64,000 nt of DNA, taken from Methylocaldum sp. 14B. GTDB taxonomy: Bacteria; Pseudomonadota; Gammaproteobacteria; Methylococcales; Methylococcaceae. The notes under the pieces are model-generated. The model was not told where the DNA came from, did no database searches, and was given only the letters and a program-made list of their open reading frames with translations. The stretch covers positions 1 through 64,000 of the forward strand of contig NZ_MSCV01000028.1 in the NCBI RefSeq assembly GCF_002005105.1. Reading direction: 5' to 3'. Shown here piece after piece: positions 52,885 through 62,696 of this stretch. Within the stretch, counting starts at the first letter, position 1; each line of letters starts with the position of its first letter. The position numbers and the translations under genes were made by a program.

Positions 52885-53351
52885 GATTCGGCCAGTGCGC
52901 CGACCGCCGGGACTCGTCGCCACGATAGGTTCTTTTGGGTGACCGGGATGCCACACAAGGGTTTCGTAAAAAAATCGCGACGCAACGCTGGATTTTTTGA
53001 ACCTTTCTCGCTCGGAGGGAGAAATACCGATACAACGCGCCAGTGGGAGGTGCGGCGGGCGATGTCATGGCTGGGCCGGATAAACCGGCAAGCGCTTCGA
53101 GATCAGGGCCATGAAAGGGATGATCGGCCATGGCTCCGTTCAGGTTCTTGTGAGTGTACCGCCGGAGTTAGTCCGAGCGAAATCGGGAGGCGGGCCGAAA
53201 CGATGATCCGGCACCGCATTTTGAGCCGAATCCCGATAAGAAGTTTCGGATGGAGCCGGATTAGGACGGGGCGTTCAATCCTTAACCCTAGTCCACCGAA
53301 ATTTCATACGGCGTTATCGAGTGATCATCAAAAATAATTAAGGAGAAAACC

Positions 53352-56336
53352 ATGGGTATGTCCAACCTCGGCCGGAAACAGCCGGTACCCGCACCAGAAG
53401 TGCTTGCATTGGATCAGCTACCGTTCCGAGCCCCCTCGGAGAGCGGTCTGTCGACCGAAGATGTCCGACCGCTCGCTCTTACCGCAAGCGCAGACATCAC
53501 CGCCCAGACGGTCACCGGAACGTTCACACCTTCCACCGGGGTTCTGACGGCACTCGGTGATGCATTCGACAACACGATCGAATTCAGCCGCAATGCGGCC
53601 GGAACCATTCTCATCAATGGCGGCGCCGTTCCGGTCGGGGGCGGTACCGCGACCGTCGCCAACACGAGCCTGATTCAGGGATTTGGGCTGGGCGGAAACG
53701 ACACCATCACGCTCGACGAAACAAACGGTGCTTTGCCCCGCGCCAACCTTTTCGGCGGCACGGGAAACGACACGCTGACCGGCGGCTCGGGCGGCGACCA
53801 GCTCTTCGGGCAGGCGGGCGACGACGTCCTCTTCGGCAAAGGCGGCGTCGACTTTCTGTTCGGCGGTTCTGAAAACGATACGCTGACCGGCGGCGACGGC
53901 GATGACCAGATGTTCGGCGAGGCCGGCAACGACCGTATGATCTGGAACCCGGGCGATGACAGCGATCTGATGGAGGGCGGAACCGGCATCGATACCGCGG
54001 AAGTGAACGGCGGCAACGGCGCCGAGGTGTTTACGGTAACCGCCAACGGATCGCGCGTCCGTTTCGATCGCCTCGACCCGGCCCCTTTCGCACTCGATAT
54101 CGGCACGACCGAGAATCTCGTCGTCAACATGAACGGCGGTAACGACACGTTTTCCGCAACCGGCAATCTAGCGACCCTCATCCAGATCACTGTCGACGGC
54201 GGCGCCGGCGACGACACGATCCTGGGCAGCAACGGCGCCGACGTTCTCCTGGGCGGCGACGGCGACGACTTCATCGACGGTCAGCAGGGCAACGACGTCG
54301 CCTTCCTCGGCGCCGGCAACGACGTATTCCAGTGGGATCCGGGCGACGGCAGCGACACCGTCGAAGGCCAGGCCGGCTTCGATACGATGCTGTTCAACGG
54401 CAGCAACGTGGCCGAGAACATCGACATCGCCGCCAACGGCGGCCGCGTGCGCTTCTTCCGCAACGTCGGCAGCATCACCATGGACCTGGACGACGTCGAG
54501 CGGATCGATTTCAGGGCGCTGGGCGGCGCGGACAACATCGTGGTCAACGATCTGTCCGGCACGGACGTGACCGAAGTCAACATCGATCTCGCCGGAACGC
54601 TCGGCGGAGCGGCGGGCGATGGGCAGGCCGATACGGTGGTCACGAACGGCACGGGCGGCAACGACATCATCGACGTGTTCGGCGCCGGGACATCGGCGTC
54701 GGTGGTCGGACTGGCGGCGCAGGTTAACATCGCCAACAGCGAAGGCGCCAACGATTCGCTCGTCATCAACGGCGGGGCAGGCGACGACGGGATCACTGCG
54801 ACCACCCTCCCGGCGGGCGTGATCAAGCTCGTGATCGACGGCGGCGCCGGCAACGACACGATCCTGGGCAGCCAGGGCGCCGACGTCCTCCTGGGTGGCG
54901 ACGGTGACGACTTCATCGACGGCCAGCAGGGCAACGACGTCGCCTTGCTCGGCGCCGGCAACGACGTGTTCCAGTGGGATCCGGGCGACGGGAGCGACAC
55001 CGTCGAAGGCCAGGCCGGCTTCGACACGATGCTGTTCAACGGCAGCAACGCGGCCGAAAACATCGACATCGCCGCCAACGGCGGCCGCGTGCACTTCTTC
55101 CGCAACGTCGGCAGCGTCACCATGGACCTGAACGACGTCGAACAGATCGATTTCAACGCGCTGGGCGGTGCCGACAACATCGTGATCGGCGATCTCAGCG
55201 GGACGGACGTCACTCAGATCAACATCGACCTGAGAGGCACCGGCGGGGGCGGCGACGGCGCGGCGGACACGGTCACGGTGAACGCCACGAATGGCGCCGA
55301 CGTGTTCGGCGTCGCGGGCGATGCCGGCGGAATTACCGTCTTCGGTCTGCCGAGCCAGGTGAACATTTCCGGCCAGGAGGTTGCGAACGATCGGTTGACG
55401 CTCAATGGTCTTGGCGGGGATGACGTCATCGATGCTACCGGTCTGGAGGCTGGCGCAGTCCAACTGACGATGAACGGCGGCCTCGGCGCCGACGTTCTAC
55501 TCGGCAGCGAAGGGGACGATCTGTTCAACGGCGGAGACGGCAACGACCTCGCAATCATGGGCGCGGGCGACGACACCTTCGTCTGGAATCCGGGCGACGA
55601 CAACGACATCCTCGAAGGCCAGGCCGGCTTCGACACCATGCTGTTCAACGGCGCGAACGTCAGCGAAAACATCGATATCTCCGCCAACGGCGGCCGCGCG
55701 CGCTTCTTCCGCGACGTCGCCAACGTCACCATGGACCTGGACGACGTCGAGCGGATCGATTTCAGGGCGCTGGGCGGCGCCGACAACATCGTGGTCAACG
55801 ATCTGTCCGGCACGGACGTGACCGAAGTCAACATCGATCTCGGCGCTTTCGGCGGCGGTAGCGACGGCCAGGCGGACACCATCTTCGTCAATGCGACCCA
55901 GGGGGACGACGTCATAATCGTCGTGGGCGATGGCAACGGAGTCTCCGTGCTGGGTCTTGCGGCCCGGATCAACATCACGAATTTCGACCCGACAATGGAC
56001 CGCCTCGTGATCAACGGCCTCGCCGGCGATGACGTGATCGAGGCGTCGGGGTTGACGGTGGGCAGCATCCAGCTCACAGCCAATGGCGGCGATGACGACG
56101 ACGTGCTGATCGGCGGTGACGGCAATGACGTGCTGCTCGGCGGCGCCGGCGACGACGTGCTGCTGGGTGGCGCCGGACTCGATGTGCTCGACGGCGGCAC
56201 CGGGGACAACGTTGTGATCCAGAGCCTGGTGAGCGGTTCGACCACGGAGGGTGCCGGGATTGCCCCTCTGGGTATTCCGGAGATCAGCCTGGTGGGCGTA
56301 GGCGCGGAGCTGCAACAGAACGAGTTTCTGATCTAG
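53352..56336 (+). CDS. RTX-repeat (hemolysin-type calcium-binding) exported protein
   Basis: This 994-residue, acidic protein has no signal peptide and an excellent ribosome site (AAGGAG). After a 120-residue N-terminal region it has nonapeptide calcium-binding repeats (GGTGNDTLTGGSGGDQLFG, GGDGDDQMFGEAGNDRM), then three long modules of about 212 residues starting near 278, 494 and 706. Each module combines GGxGxD repeats, an AGFDTMLFNG..AENIDI strand region and an ALGGADNIVV.DLSGTDV segment. It ends with further RTX repeats (GGAGDDVLLGGAGLDVLDGG) and a hydrophobic tail EFLI. It is almost certainly the substrate of the type I secretion system encoded next. No enzymatic domain is visible. Confidence 0.9.
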   Translation: MGMSNLGRKQPVPAPEVLALDQLPFRAPSESGLSTEDVRPLALTASADITAQTVTGTFTPSTGVLTALGDAFDNTIEFSRNAAGTILINGGAVPVGGGTATVANTSLIQGFGLGGNDTITLDETNGALPRANLFGGTGNDTLTGGSGGDQLFGQAGDDVLFGKGGVDFLFGGSENDTLTGGDGDDQMFGEAGNDRMIWNPGDDSDLMEGGTGIDTAEVNGGNGAEVFTVTANGSRVRFDRLDPAPFALDIGTTENLVVNMNGGNDTFSATGNLATLIQITVDGGAGDDTILGSNGADVLLGGDGDDFIDGQQGNDVAFLGAGNDVFQWDPGDGSDTVEGQAGFDTMLFNGSNVAENIDIAANGGRVRFFRNVGSITMDLDDVERIDFRALGGADNIVVNDLSGTDVTEVNIDLAGTLGGAAGDGQADTVVTNGTGGNDIIDVFGAGTSASVVGLAAQVNIANSEGANDSLVINGGAGDDGITATTLPAGVIKLVIDGGAGNDTILGSQGADVLLGGDGDDFIDGQQGNDVALLGAGNDVFQWDPGDGSDTVEGQAGFDTMLFNGSNAAENIDIAANGGRVHFFRNVGSVTMDLNDVEQIDFNALGGADNIVIGDLSGTDVTQINIDLRGTGGGGDGAADTVTVNATNGADVFGVAGDAGGITVFGLPSQVNISGQEVANDRLTLNGLGGDDVIDATGLEAGAVQLTMNGGLGADVLLGSEGDDLFNGGDGNDLAIMGAGDDTFVWNPGDDNDILEGQAGFDTMLFNGANVSENIDISANGGRARFFRDVANVTMDLDDVERIDFRALGGADNIVVNDLSGTDVTEVNIDLGAFGGGSDGQADTIFVNATQGDDVIIVVGDGNGVSVLGLAARINITNFDPTMDRLVINGLAGDDVIEASGLTVGSIQLTANGGDDDDVLIGGDGNDVLLGGAGDDVLLGGAGLDVLDGGTGDNVVIQSLVSGSTTEGAGIAPLGIPEISLVGVGAELQQNEFLI
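54190..56110 (+). repeat. Three tandem ~640-bp modules inside the RTX gene
   Basis: Module starts lie near 54190, 54832 and 55467, a period of about 635-642 bases. Modules 1 and 2 share long identical stretches (for example around 54340-54420 and 54982-55062); module 3 matches module 1 best around 55620-55850. Such identity within one gene points to recent duplication or conversion. Confidence 0.8.
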
Positions 56337-56566
56337 CGGGTCTCCTCTGATCCGATATGGCGGTTCGCCTGCGAAAGCCCGGTTGCCCTGCCTTGCCGCC
56401 GAAGGCGCCGGGCAGGCGCAGCCGGCCTGATTCCGGTCAGAACACGAGCGCTCATGTTTCGGGAAGGAACGAATGCCCGATCCGCAAGGCCCGGCTTGAA
56501 GGCTGCCCGCTCTAATTTCATGCGGAGCGTTGAGGGTATCCGTTCAGCCTCTACTTAGGAATTCGA

Positions 56567-58336
56567 ATGGGTACCCACCAACCGCAACCACAACACCAGG
56601 GTACATGGGTCCGGTCGGATCTGCGCCGGGCGCTGCAAACCTGCCGGACCTCCTTCTGGTCGGTAGGGTTCTTCAGTTTCTTCATCAACTTGCTGCTTCT
56701 GGTGCCGTCGATCTACATGCTGCAGGTCTACGATCGCGTGCTGAGCAGCGGCAGCGAGTCGACGCTCCTGATGCTGACGCTCATCGCGGTGTTCCTCTTC
56801 ATCGTGATGGGCGGGCTGGAGTGGGTCCGTACCCAGATTCTGATCGTTACCAGCGCGCGTCTGGACAGTCTCCTGGGCGGGCGGGTTTTCGATGCGGTGT
56901 TCGCCCAGTCCCTCGCTTCCGGGGGCAGGATATCGTCCGCGCAGCCTTTGACCGACCTGCTACAAATCCGGCAGTTCCTAACCGGGCCGGGCCTCTTCGC
57001 GTTTTTTGACGCCCCCTGGTTTCCGGTTTATCTGGGGATGATGTTCCTGTTCCATCCGGTTTTCGGGGCAGTCGGCCTGATTTCGGCGTTCGTGCTGGCG
57101 GGCCTTGCTGTCTGGAACGAAGCGGCTACCCGCAAACACCTGCAGGAAGCCAACCGGCACGCCGTGGAGTCCAACCAGTTCACCCAGCGCAATCTGCGCA
57201 ACGCGGAAGTGATCGAGGCCATGGGCATGCTGCCCCGGATGCGGACCCGCTGGCAGGACAAGCAGACCCTGTTGCTCGAGCTGCAAAGCCAGGCCAGTGC
57301 CAAGGGCGGCCTGATCGCCGCGCTGTCGAAGACTTACCGGCTGACCATCCAGTCGCTGATCCTTGGTCTCGGCGCCTATCTGGCCATCCACAGGGAGATC
57401 ACACCGGGTTTGGTGATCGCGGGTTCCATACTGCTGGGCCGCGCCTTGGCGCCTCTGGACCTGATGATCAGCACCTGGCGGGGTTTTTCGCAGGCGCGGG
57501 CCGCTTACCAGCGGCTCGACGAACTGCTCAGCGCCGCCCCATACCGCGAACCGCCGATGCCGCTGCCCGCCCCGAGGGGTGAAATCCTCCTGGAAAGCGC
57601 CGCCGTCCAGCCGCCGGGCGCCTCCGCCCCGGTGCTCAAGGGCATCAGCCTTCGGATCGAACCGGGCACCGCACTGGGCGTGATCGGAGCCAGCGCCTCC
57701 GGCAAATCCACCCTGCTCCGCGCGATCCTGGGGCTTTATCCCGTAAGCCACGGGGCCATCCGGCTTGATGGCGCCGAAACCACCCAATGGGACCGGGAGG
57801 CGCTGGGCAACTACATCGGCTATCTGCCTCAGGACGTCGAACTTCTCGACGGCAGCATCGGCGAAAACATCGCGCGATTCGGCACCGTCGACCCCGACAG
57901 GGTAGTGGCGGCCGCCCGCGCCGCCGGTATCCACGACATGATCTTGCGGCTGCCGGAAGGCTACGACACCAAAATCCTCGGCCACGGCAATATCCTCTCC
58001 GCCGGACAGCAGCAGCGGCTGGGATTGGCCCGCGCCTTGTTCGGCGACCCGAAGCTGGTGATCCTGGACGAGCCCAATTCCAACCTGGATCAGGAGGGTG
58101 AAAATGCCTTGGTCGCCGCCCTGGCCGAACTGAAGCGCAAAGGGTGCACCGTGATCGTGGTCACCCATCGCAAGAGCCTCCTGAGCCAGGTGGACAAGAT
58201 CGTTCTGCTGGCGGAAGGTCTAGTGGCCGTGTCGGGACCGCGCGACCAGGTTCTGGCGAGCTTGCAGAATTCGACGCCGCGGCCGGCCGGCGGCCTCCGC
58301 CCCGTCGCGGCCGCTCCCGTCCACAATCCGTCTTGA
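56567..58336 (+). CDS. Type I secretion permease/ATPase (PrtD/HasD type)
   Basis: This 589-residue ABC exporter half has a membrane domain (about 30-320) with WSVGFFSFFINLLLLVPSIYMLQVYDRVLSS near the start, and an ATPase domain (about 335-570) with Walker A IGASASGKST, signature LSAGQQQRLGLARALF, Walker B LVILDEPNSNLD and the switch VVTHR. It lacks the N-terminal C39-like domain of HlyB, as expected for the PrtD group. It exports unfolded C-terminal-signal substrates, here probably the RTX protein encoded 230 bases upstream. The stop overlaps the adaptor ATG (TGATG). Confidence 0.94.
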   Translation: MGTHQPQPQHQGTWVRSDLRRALQTCRTSFWSVGFFSFFINLLLLVPSIYMLQVYDRVLSSGSESTLLMLTLIAVFLFIVMGGLEWVRTQILIVTSARLDSLLGGRVFDAVFAQSLASGGRISSAQPLTDLLQIRQFLTGPGLFAFFDAPWFPVYLGMMFLFHPVFGAVGLISAFVLAGLAVWNEAATRKHLQEANRHAVESNQFTQRNLRNAEVIEAMGMLPRMRTRWQDKQTLLLELQSQASAKGGLIAALSKTYRLTIQSLILGLGAYLAIHREITPGLVIAGSILLGRALAPLDLMISTWRGFSQARAAYQRLDELLSAAPYREPPMPLPAPRGEILLESAAVQPPGASAPVLKGISLRIEPGTALGVIGASASGKSTLLRAILGLYPVSHGAIRLDGAETTQWDREALGNYIGYLPQDVELLDGSIGENIARFGTVDPDRVVAAARAAGIHDMILRLPEGYDTKILGHGNILSAGQQQRLGLARALFGDPKLVILDEPNSNLDQEGENALVAALAELKRKGCTVIVVTHRKSLLSQVDKIVLLAEGLVAVSGPRDQVLASLQNSTPRPAGGLRPVAAAPVHNPS

Positions 58337-59658
58337 TGGCCGTGACGACCTCAGCCCAGCCATCGCTGCTGACCGACGACCGCCGTTTCCGCCGGCTCGG
58401 GTTCCTCGTCGTTTTCGCCATCTTCGGCGGCCTCGGCACCTGGGCGGCCCTCGCTCCGCTCAGCAGCGCAGCGCTGGCCCCGGGCGTCATCACCGTGGAA
58501 AACTACCGCAAGACGGTCCAGCATCTGGAAGGCGGCATCATCAAGACCATCCGGGTCCGCGACGGCGATTCGGTCGAAAAGGACCAGGTTTTGGCCACCC
58601 TCGACGACACCCAGCCGCGAGCCCAGCTCGAAGTCCTGCGCGGGCAGTATTACATCGCCGCGGCACGGGAAGCCCGCCTGATCGCGCAACGCGATGGCCT
58701 GAATGAGGTCCGCTATCCTCCCGATTTGCTCGCCCATGCAGACGATCCCCGGATCGATGACGCCATCCGCATACAGAACCACACTTTCACCGTCCGCAAG
58801 ACGGCCCACGACGGCGAGATTTCCCTGTACCGGCGGCAGATCGAACAGCTCCGCGCCAAGCTCAAGGGTTTGCAGGCCCAAATCACCAGCCGTGATCGCC
58901 TGGTGAAGTCATTTCGGCACGAACTGGAGGATTTCGAGGCCCTTCTCAAGGAAGGCTACACCGAGAGGCAGAAAGTGCGGGAACTGGAGCGCAATCTGGC
59001 ACAGAGCGAGGGCCAGCGCGGGGAATTGGCGTCTGAGCTGGCAGCCACCGAATTACAGATCAGCGAGACCGAACTCAAGATCCTCCAGCTCGAGAAGGAG
59101 CTGCAGCGGGAGGTCGCGAAAGAACTAGGCGAGGTCCAGGCGGCCCTGTTCGAGTTGCGAGAAAAGATTCAGTCCCTGGAAAGCACAGTGGCGCGCACGG
59201 TCGTCAAGGCACCCGAGCCCGGCATGGTCCTGGGTCTGTCCGTGCACACCCTGGGGGGCGTCATCCAGCCGGGGGGAAAGATCCTGGACATTGTTCCGCA
59301 GGATGAGCGCTTGGTCGTGGAAGCCCGGCTGTCGCCTCAGGACATCGACCGTATCCAGCTCGGCCAGATGGCGGAAGTGCGGTTTACCGCCTTCAAATCC
59401 CGCGATACCCCAAAAATCGAGGGCAAGCTGATGGTTGTTTCCGCCGACCGTCTGGTGGACGAACAAACCCAGACTTCCTATTACCTGGCGCGGGTGGAAA
59501 TCACGCCGGAAGGGCTTCAGGACCTGGCCCGCCAGAAACTGGACCTGGTGCCGGGCATGCCGGCCGAGGTCTTGATAAATACGGGCGAGCGCACCCTGTT
59601 CGAGTATCTGACCGACCCCTTCGTGAACACCGTCACCCGCTCCTTTATCGAAGATTGA
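58336..59658 (+). CDS. Type I secretion adaptor, HlyD/PrtE family
   Basis: The protein is 440 residues from the ATG overlapping the ATPase stop. A single membrane helix (about 28-48; LGFLVVFAIFGGLGTWAALAPL) is followed by a lipoyl half (VQHLEGGIIKTIRVRDGDSVEKDQVLATLDD), a long coiled-coil hairpin (about 150-300), and the second lipoyl and beta-barrel part (VKAPEPGMVLGLSVHTLGGVI, MPAEVLINTGERT). The C-terminus PFVNTVTRSFIED matches the conserved end of the PrtE group. It bridges the ABC exporter and the outer-membrane channel. Confidence 0.94.
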   Translation: MAVTTSAQPSLLTDDRRFRRLGFLVVFAIFGGLGTWAALAPLSSAALAPGVITVENYRKTVQHLEGGIIKTIRVRDGDSVEKDQVLATLDDTQPRAQLEVLRGQYYIAAAREARLIAQRDGLNEVRYPPDLLAHADDPRIDDAIRIQNHTFTVRKTAHDGEISLYRRQIEQLRAKLKGLQAQITSRDRLVKSFRHELEDFEALLKEGYTERQKVRELERNLAQSEGQRGELASELAATELQISETELKILQLEKELQREVAKELGEVQAALFELREKIQSLESTVARTVVKAPEPGMVLGLSVHTLGGVIQPGGKILDIVPQDERLVVEARLSPQDIDRIQLGQMAEVRFTAFKSRDTPKIEGKLMVVSADRLVDEQTQTSYYLARVEITPEGLQDLARQKLDLVPGMPAEVLINTGERTLFEYLTDPFVNTVTRSFIED

Positions 59659-59661
59659 TCC

Positions 59662-61005
59662 ATGACATTAGCCGGTTTCGGAAAGGGCCTCCTGTGCCTG
59701 GCGGTACTTGCTCTGCCTTCGGCCTCTTGCGCCGAGTCCCTGCTGGAGCTGTACCAGCGCACCCTGGAAACCAACCCCGTGCTGAAAAGCCGCGAATACT
59801 CGGTGGATCGAGCCAACGCCCAGAAAGACCAGGCATTCAGCAAATTGCTGCCGCAGATTTTCGCGGTCGGGAATTACTCTTACAACGATCTGCATCAACA
59901 GGCCGGACAAAGCTCGCTGAGCCTGAGCAGCTTGCCCGCAATCGATCAGCAATACAGCGGCCTGCGCGGAACGGTGCAGTTGCGCCAGGCCTTGTTTGAC
60001 CTGGCCTCTTTCTATCGCTGGCAGAGCGCCGAAAATGTCATTTTGCAGTCGGAGCAGGAACTCGAGGCGGCGCGTATCGCTGTCGCGGGGGACCTGGTGG
60101 ACCGGTATCTCAGGGCAGTCGAGGCTACCGACAACATCGCCTACGTGGCATCGGAAACAAAAGCCGTGGAAAGCCAGCTGAAAGGCCTGCAGCGGATGCA
60201 CGAGCGGCAGATGGTGAAGGTGACCGATCTGTACGAGGTCGAGGCCTATTACCAAACGTTGGCCACCCGCGGGATCGAGGCGCGAAATGCCAAGGATGTG
60301 GCGCTGGAGAAACTGCGCGAGCTGGCCGGGGGTTCGGTGCGGGATGTCAACCCGGTCGGCCGGGAGCACTTTCCCCCCGTCCCGCGCGCTCCGGATGAAT
60401 GGGTGCAGGAAGCGACCCGTAACAACCCGGCCCTGACCGCGCTACAACACGGCATCGACGCCACAGACAAACTGGTGACCAGCAGCCGGGCCGAGCATGC
60501 TCCGCTGCTTACCCTGCAGGTCTCCGAGACCTATGCGGACACCGGATTCGATAACCGTTCCCAGCCCCCTTACAACGTGTTCACCGCCGGCGTGCAGCTC
60601 ACCGTCCCGATCTTCGAGGGCGGCCGGGTTCAGGCGGGGGTGAGGGATGCACAAGCCAGGCATCGGATCGCCCGGGAGCAGTTCGAGCAGAAGCGCCGAG
60701 AAATCGAACAGGAAACACGAACGGCATACATGGATGCCATGGCCAGCTACTCGCGGATCGACTCCACCCGCCAGGAAGTGCGCGCGCAGGAGAAAGCCGC
60801 CGAGGCCCAGGAACGCGGCTATGAGCTCGGCGCTTCGACGATCGTCGACCTGCTCGAGGCCCGGCGCCGGCTGCTGAAGGCACGCGTCGAGCAGGCCAAG
60901 GCCCGCTACGACTACATCCGCGGGCTTGTTGGATTACAGGTCAGGGCCGGCAGTCTGTCCACGCCGTTCATGGAGGAGATCAACGGCTGGATGGCCGGGA
61001 AGTGA
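59662..61005 (+). CDS. TolC family outer-membrane channel of type I secretion (PrtF type)
   Basis: This 447-residue protein starts 3 bases after the adaptor stop. The signal peptide (1-24, ASCAES) is followed by two TolC repeats of long alpha-helices and short strands: SLLELYQRTLETNPVLKSREYSVDRAN, then LRGTVQLRQALFDLASFYRW, and in the second half TLQVSETYADTGFDN and GVQLTVPIFEGGRVQAGVRDAQA. It completes a full exporter, adaptor and channel set directly behind the RTX gene. Confidence 0.93.
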   Translation: MTLAGFGKGLLCLAVLALPSASCAESLLELYQRTLETNPVLKSREYSVDRANAQKDQAFSKLLPQIFAVGNYSYNDLHQQAGQSSLSLSSLPAIDQQYSGLRGTVQLRQALFDLASFYRWQSAENVILQSEQELEAARIAVAGDLVDRYLRAVEATDNIAYVASETKAVESQLKGLQRMHERQMVKVTDLYEVEAYYQTLATRGIEARNAKDVALEKLRELAGGSVRDVNPVGREHFPPVPRAPDEWVQEATRNNPALTALQHGIDATDKLVTSSRAEHAPLLTLQVSETYADTGFDNRSQPPYNVFTAGVQLTVPIFEGGRVQAGVRDAQARHRIAREQFEQKRREIEQETRTAYMDAMASYSRIDSTRQEVRAQEKAAEAQERGYELGASTIVDLLEARRRLLKARVEQAKARYDYIRGLVGLQVRAGSLSTPFMEEINGWMAGK

Positions 61006-61019
61006 TTCAGCGAGCGGGG

Positions 61020-61920
61020 CACGCGTTTGAAGAGCAGCGTCCAAAGGTGGCCTCCATTACCGCCAGTGGCGCCGTTGGCGGTTGTAGAAGATCTCGATCC
61101 ATTCCGTGATGTCCGCGATGGTTTGTTGTCGCGTAGCAAACCGCCGGTGACGGACCCGTTCGTTCTTCAGCGTGCCCCAAAAGCTCTCCATAGGAGCATT
61201 TGGAGGCTTGAAACCGAACTGCTCCAGCAACGCCCGATAGGCATGGGCACAACACTGGCTCCCCTGACCGGAATGGTGAATCAGGCCTGGAGCGGCAATG
61301 CCGTTAAGTTAAGACGAATAACGTCACCCCGGCAGGGAAGGGGCCGACTAAAGGCCCGTTTGCGATTGGAATGCCGGGGTCCAGAAGCCATGGACGGCAG
61401 AGGCCTATCACTTCCTTGTGCACTGGATTCATGCCGCACAGTCCCTGTGCGGCACCCTACGGGCGCTTCGCGTGCAAATCGGCCATCCTGCCGATTTGTC
61501 CGGCACAAATTTGCCAGGAGCAAATTTGGACGTGCGGAGCACGGTCCGTAGGACGAACCCCAGGGATGGGGTGAGCAATCCCTGCCGGAATGACGGCTTA
61601 ACTTATTAGTCAGGCCCGTAAATACCCTCCTGGTATTTCGGGCCGCCGCCCAGGCCGGTACACGCCCGGCCTGGGCTCACGCGGCTTGTCGCCGCGCCGG
61701 GGCATCCTTGCCCCGGATTAACCCGGCCTATATTTATAGGCCGGGTTAATAATGGCATTGCCTGGAGCGGGCCGCTTTGCCGACACCTCCCGCCACAAAG
61801 ACTGGCTGACCAAGGCCGTCGTCATGCGTTCCCCGCGAGCGTAGCCCACGATCTCTCCGGTAAACAGGTCCTTGTGGCTGGCCCGGCACAGCCAGCCTTC
61901 CCCGGTCGGGGCCTGTAACG
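61020..61920 (-). pseudogene. IS3-family transposase remnant, split by a MITE-like element
   Basis: Reading leftward, 61920-61761 encodes PTGEGWLCRASHKDLFTGEIVGYARGERM...SAKRPAPG and 61285-61050 encodes GLIHHSGQGSQCCAHAYRALLEQFGF, then NAPMESFWGTLKNERV and YNRQRRH, the C-terminal half of an IS3-type OrfB integrase-core transposase. A 465-bp element separates PAPG from LIHHS. There is also a short deletion after EQFGF, a premature stop after RRHWR, and no N-terminal half. It is inactive. Confidence 0.88.
61296..61760. mobile_element. Hairpin-rich MITE-like element with 10-bp target duplication
   Basis: The insertion lies within the IS3 remnant, flanked by CCTGGAGCGG at 61286-61295 and 61761-61770. 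The ends are inverted (CAATGCCGTTAA and TTATTAATGGCATTG-like). It is packed with palindromes: a 32-bp GTTTGCGATT unit at 61336-61367, GCCGCACAG/CTGTGCGGC, GCCCGTAAATACC/GGTATTTCGGGC, CCAGGCCGG/CCGGCCTGG, CCGGGGCA/TGCCCCGG and TTAACCCGGCCTAT/ATAGGCCGGGTTAA. No coding sequence. Confidence 0.82.
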
Positions 61921-61941
61921 CCCGCTGCCGCAGGCGTTACA
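61914..61941. repeat. Hairpin TGTAACGCC/GGCGTTACA after gmk
   Basis: Nine-base perfect arms lie 10 bases past the gmk stop. No T-run follows in either direction, so a classical terminator is not supported; it may be another dispersed palindrome. Confidence 0.4.
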
Positions 61942-61951
61942 CAAAATGGAA

Positions 61952-62566
61952 TTAGGCCAATAGTCCGCCGATCAGATCTTTGTGAACTTCGGACTGCCGC
62001 CCCGTCTTGAGCCGGCTGGCGACCACGACGCTGCGCAGCTCGGCGAGAGCCCGATCGAAGTCGTCGTTCACGATGAGATAGTCGTACTCGCTGTAATGCG
62101 ACATCTCCGAGATGGCATCGCGCATGCGGCGGGCGATGGTGTCAGGATCGTCCTGGCCGCGCGCCTTGAGCCGTTCTTCCAGGGTGCGGCGCGAGGGCGG
62201 CAGAATGAAGATGGAGATGCAATCGGGCATCAAGTTCCGGATTTGGCGGGCGCCCTGCCAGTCGATTTCGAGCAGCACGTCCTGTCCTTCGGATAGGGCT
62301 TTTTCCACGGTTGCCCGAGCCGTGCCGTAATAGTTGTCGAACACCCTGGCGTGCTCCAGAAACCCGCCCGATTCGATCATCCCTTCGAATTCGGCATGAT
62401 TCACGAAGAAATAATCCCGGCCGTGGACTTCTCCGGGACGCTGCGCTCGCGTGGTATGCGACACCGAAACCGTGAACCCCTCGAGGTTTTCCCGCAGTGC
62501 CCTGACCAAACTGGTTTTTCCCGCCCCGGACGGGGCTGAAACGATGAACAGCGTGCCGATACTCAT
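61952..62566 (-). CDS. gmk: Guanylate kinase
   Basis: This 204-residue protein starts at the ATG of [20 protein letters not shown], with the P-loop at residues 10-17. GMP-binding residues follow ([21 protein letters not shown]) and the LID region ends [24 protein letters not shown]. It phosphorylates GMP to GDP. AAGG lies just upstream of the start. No rpoZ or spoT follows, in contrast to many Gammaproteobacteria, where rpoZ is next; an IS remnant lies there instead. Confidence 0.96.
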   Translation of the reverse strand: MSIGTLFIVSAPSGAGKTSLVRALRENLEGFTVSVSHTTRAQRPGEVHGRDYFFVNHAEFEGMIESGGFLEHARVFDNYYGTARATVEKALSEGQDVLLEIDWQGARQIRNLMPDCISIFILPPSRRTLEERLKARGQDDPDTIARRMRDAISEMSHYSEYDYLIVNDDFDRALAELRSVVVASRLKTGRQSEVHKDLIGGLLA

Positions 62567-62696
62567 GTGCCTTGAAATGATCCGGAGTGGTCTTAACGGT
62601 TGTCCGACGAATGGCGGTTTCCGACCCATGCCGCAGCAGGGGCCGAAAACCGTTAGCTTAGCATGTCATACCGTAGAGGTCGTGAGAATCAGCCGT

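Noticed and set aside
61914-61941. Rho-independent terminator of gmk
   Set aside because: The hairpin is good but no T-run follows on the gmk strand.
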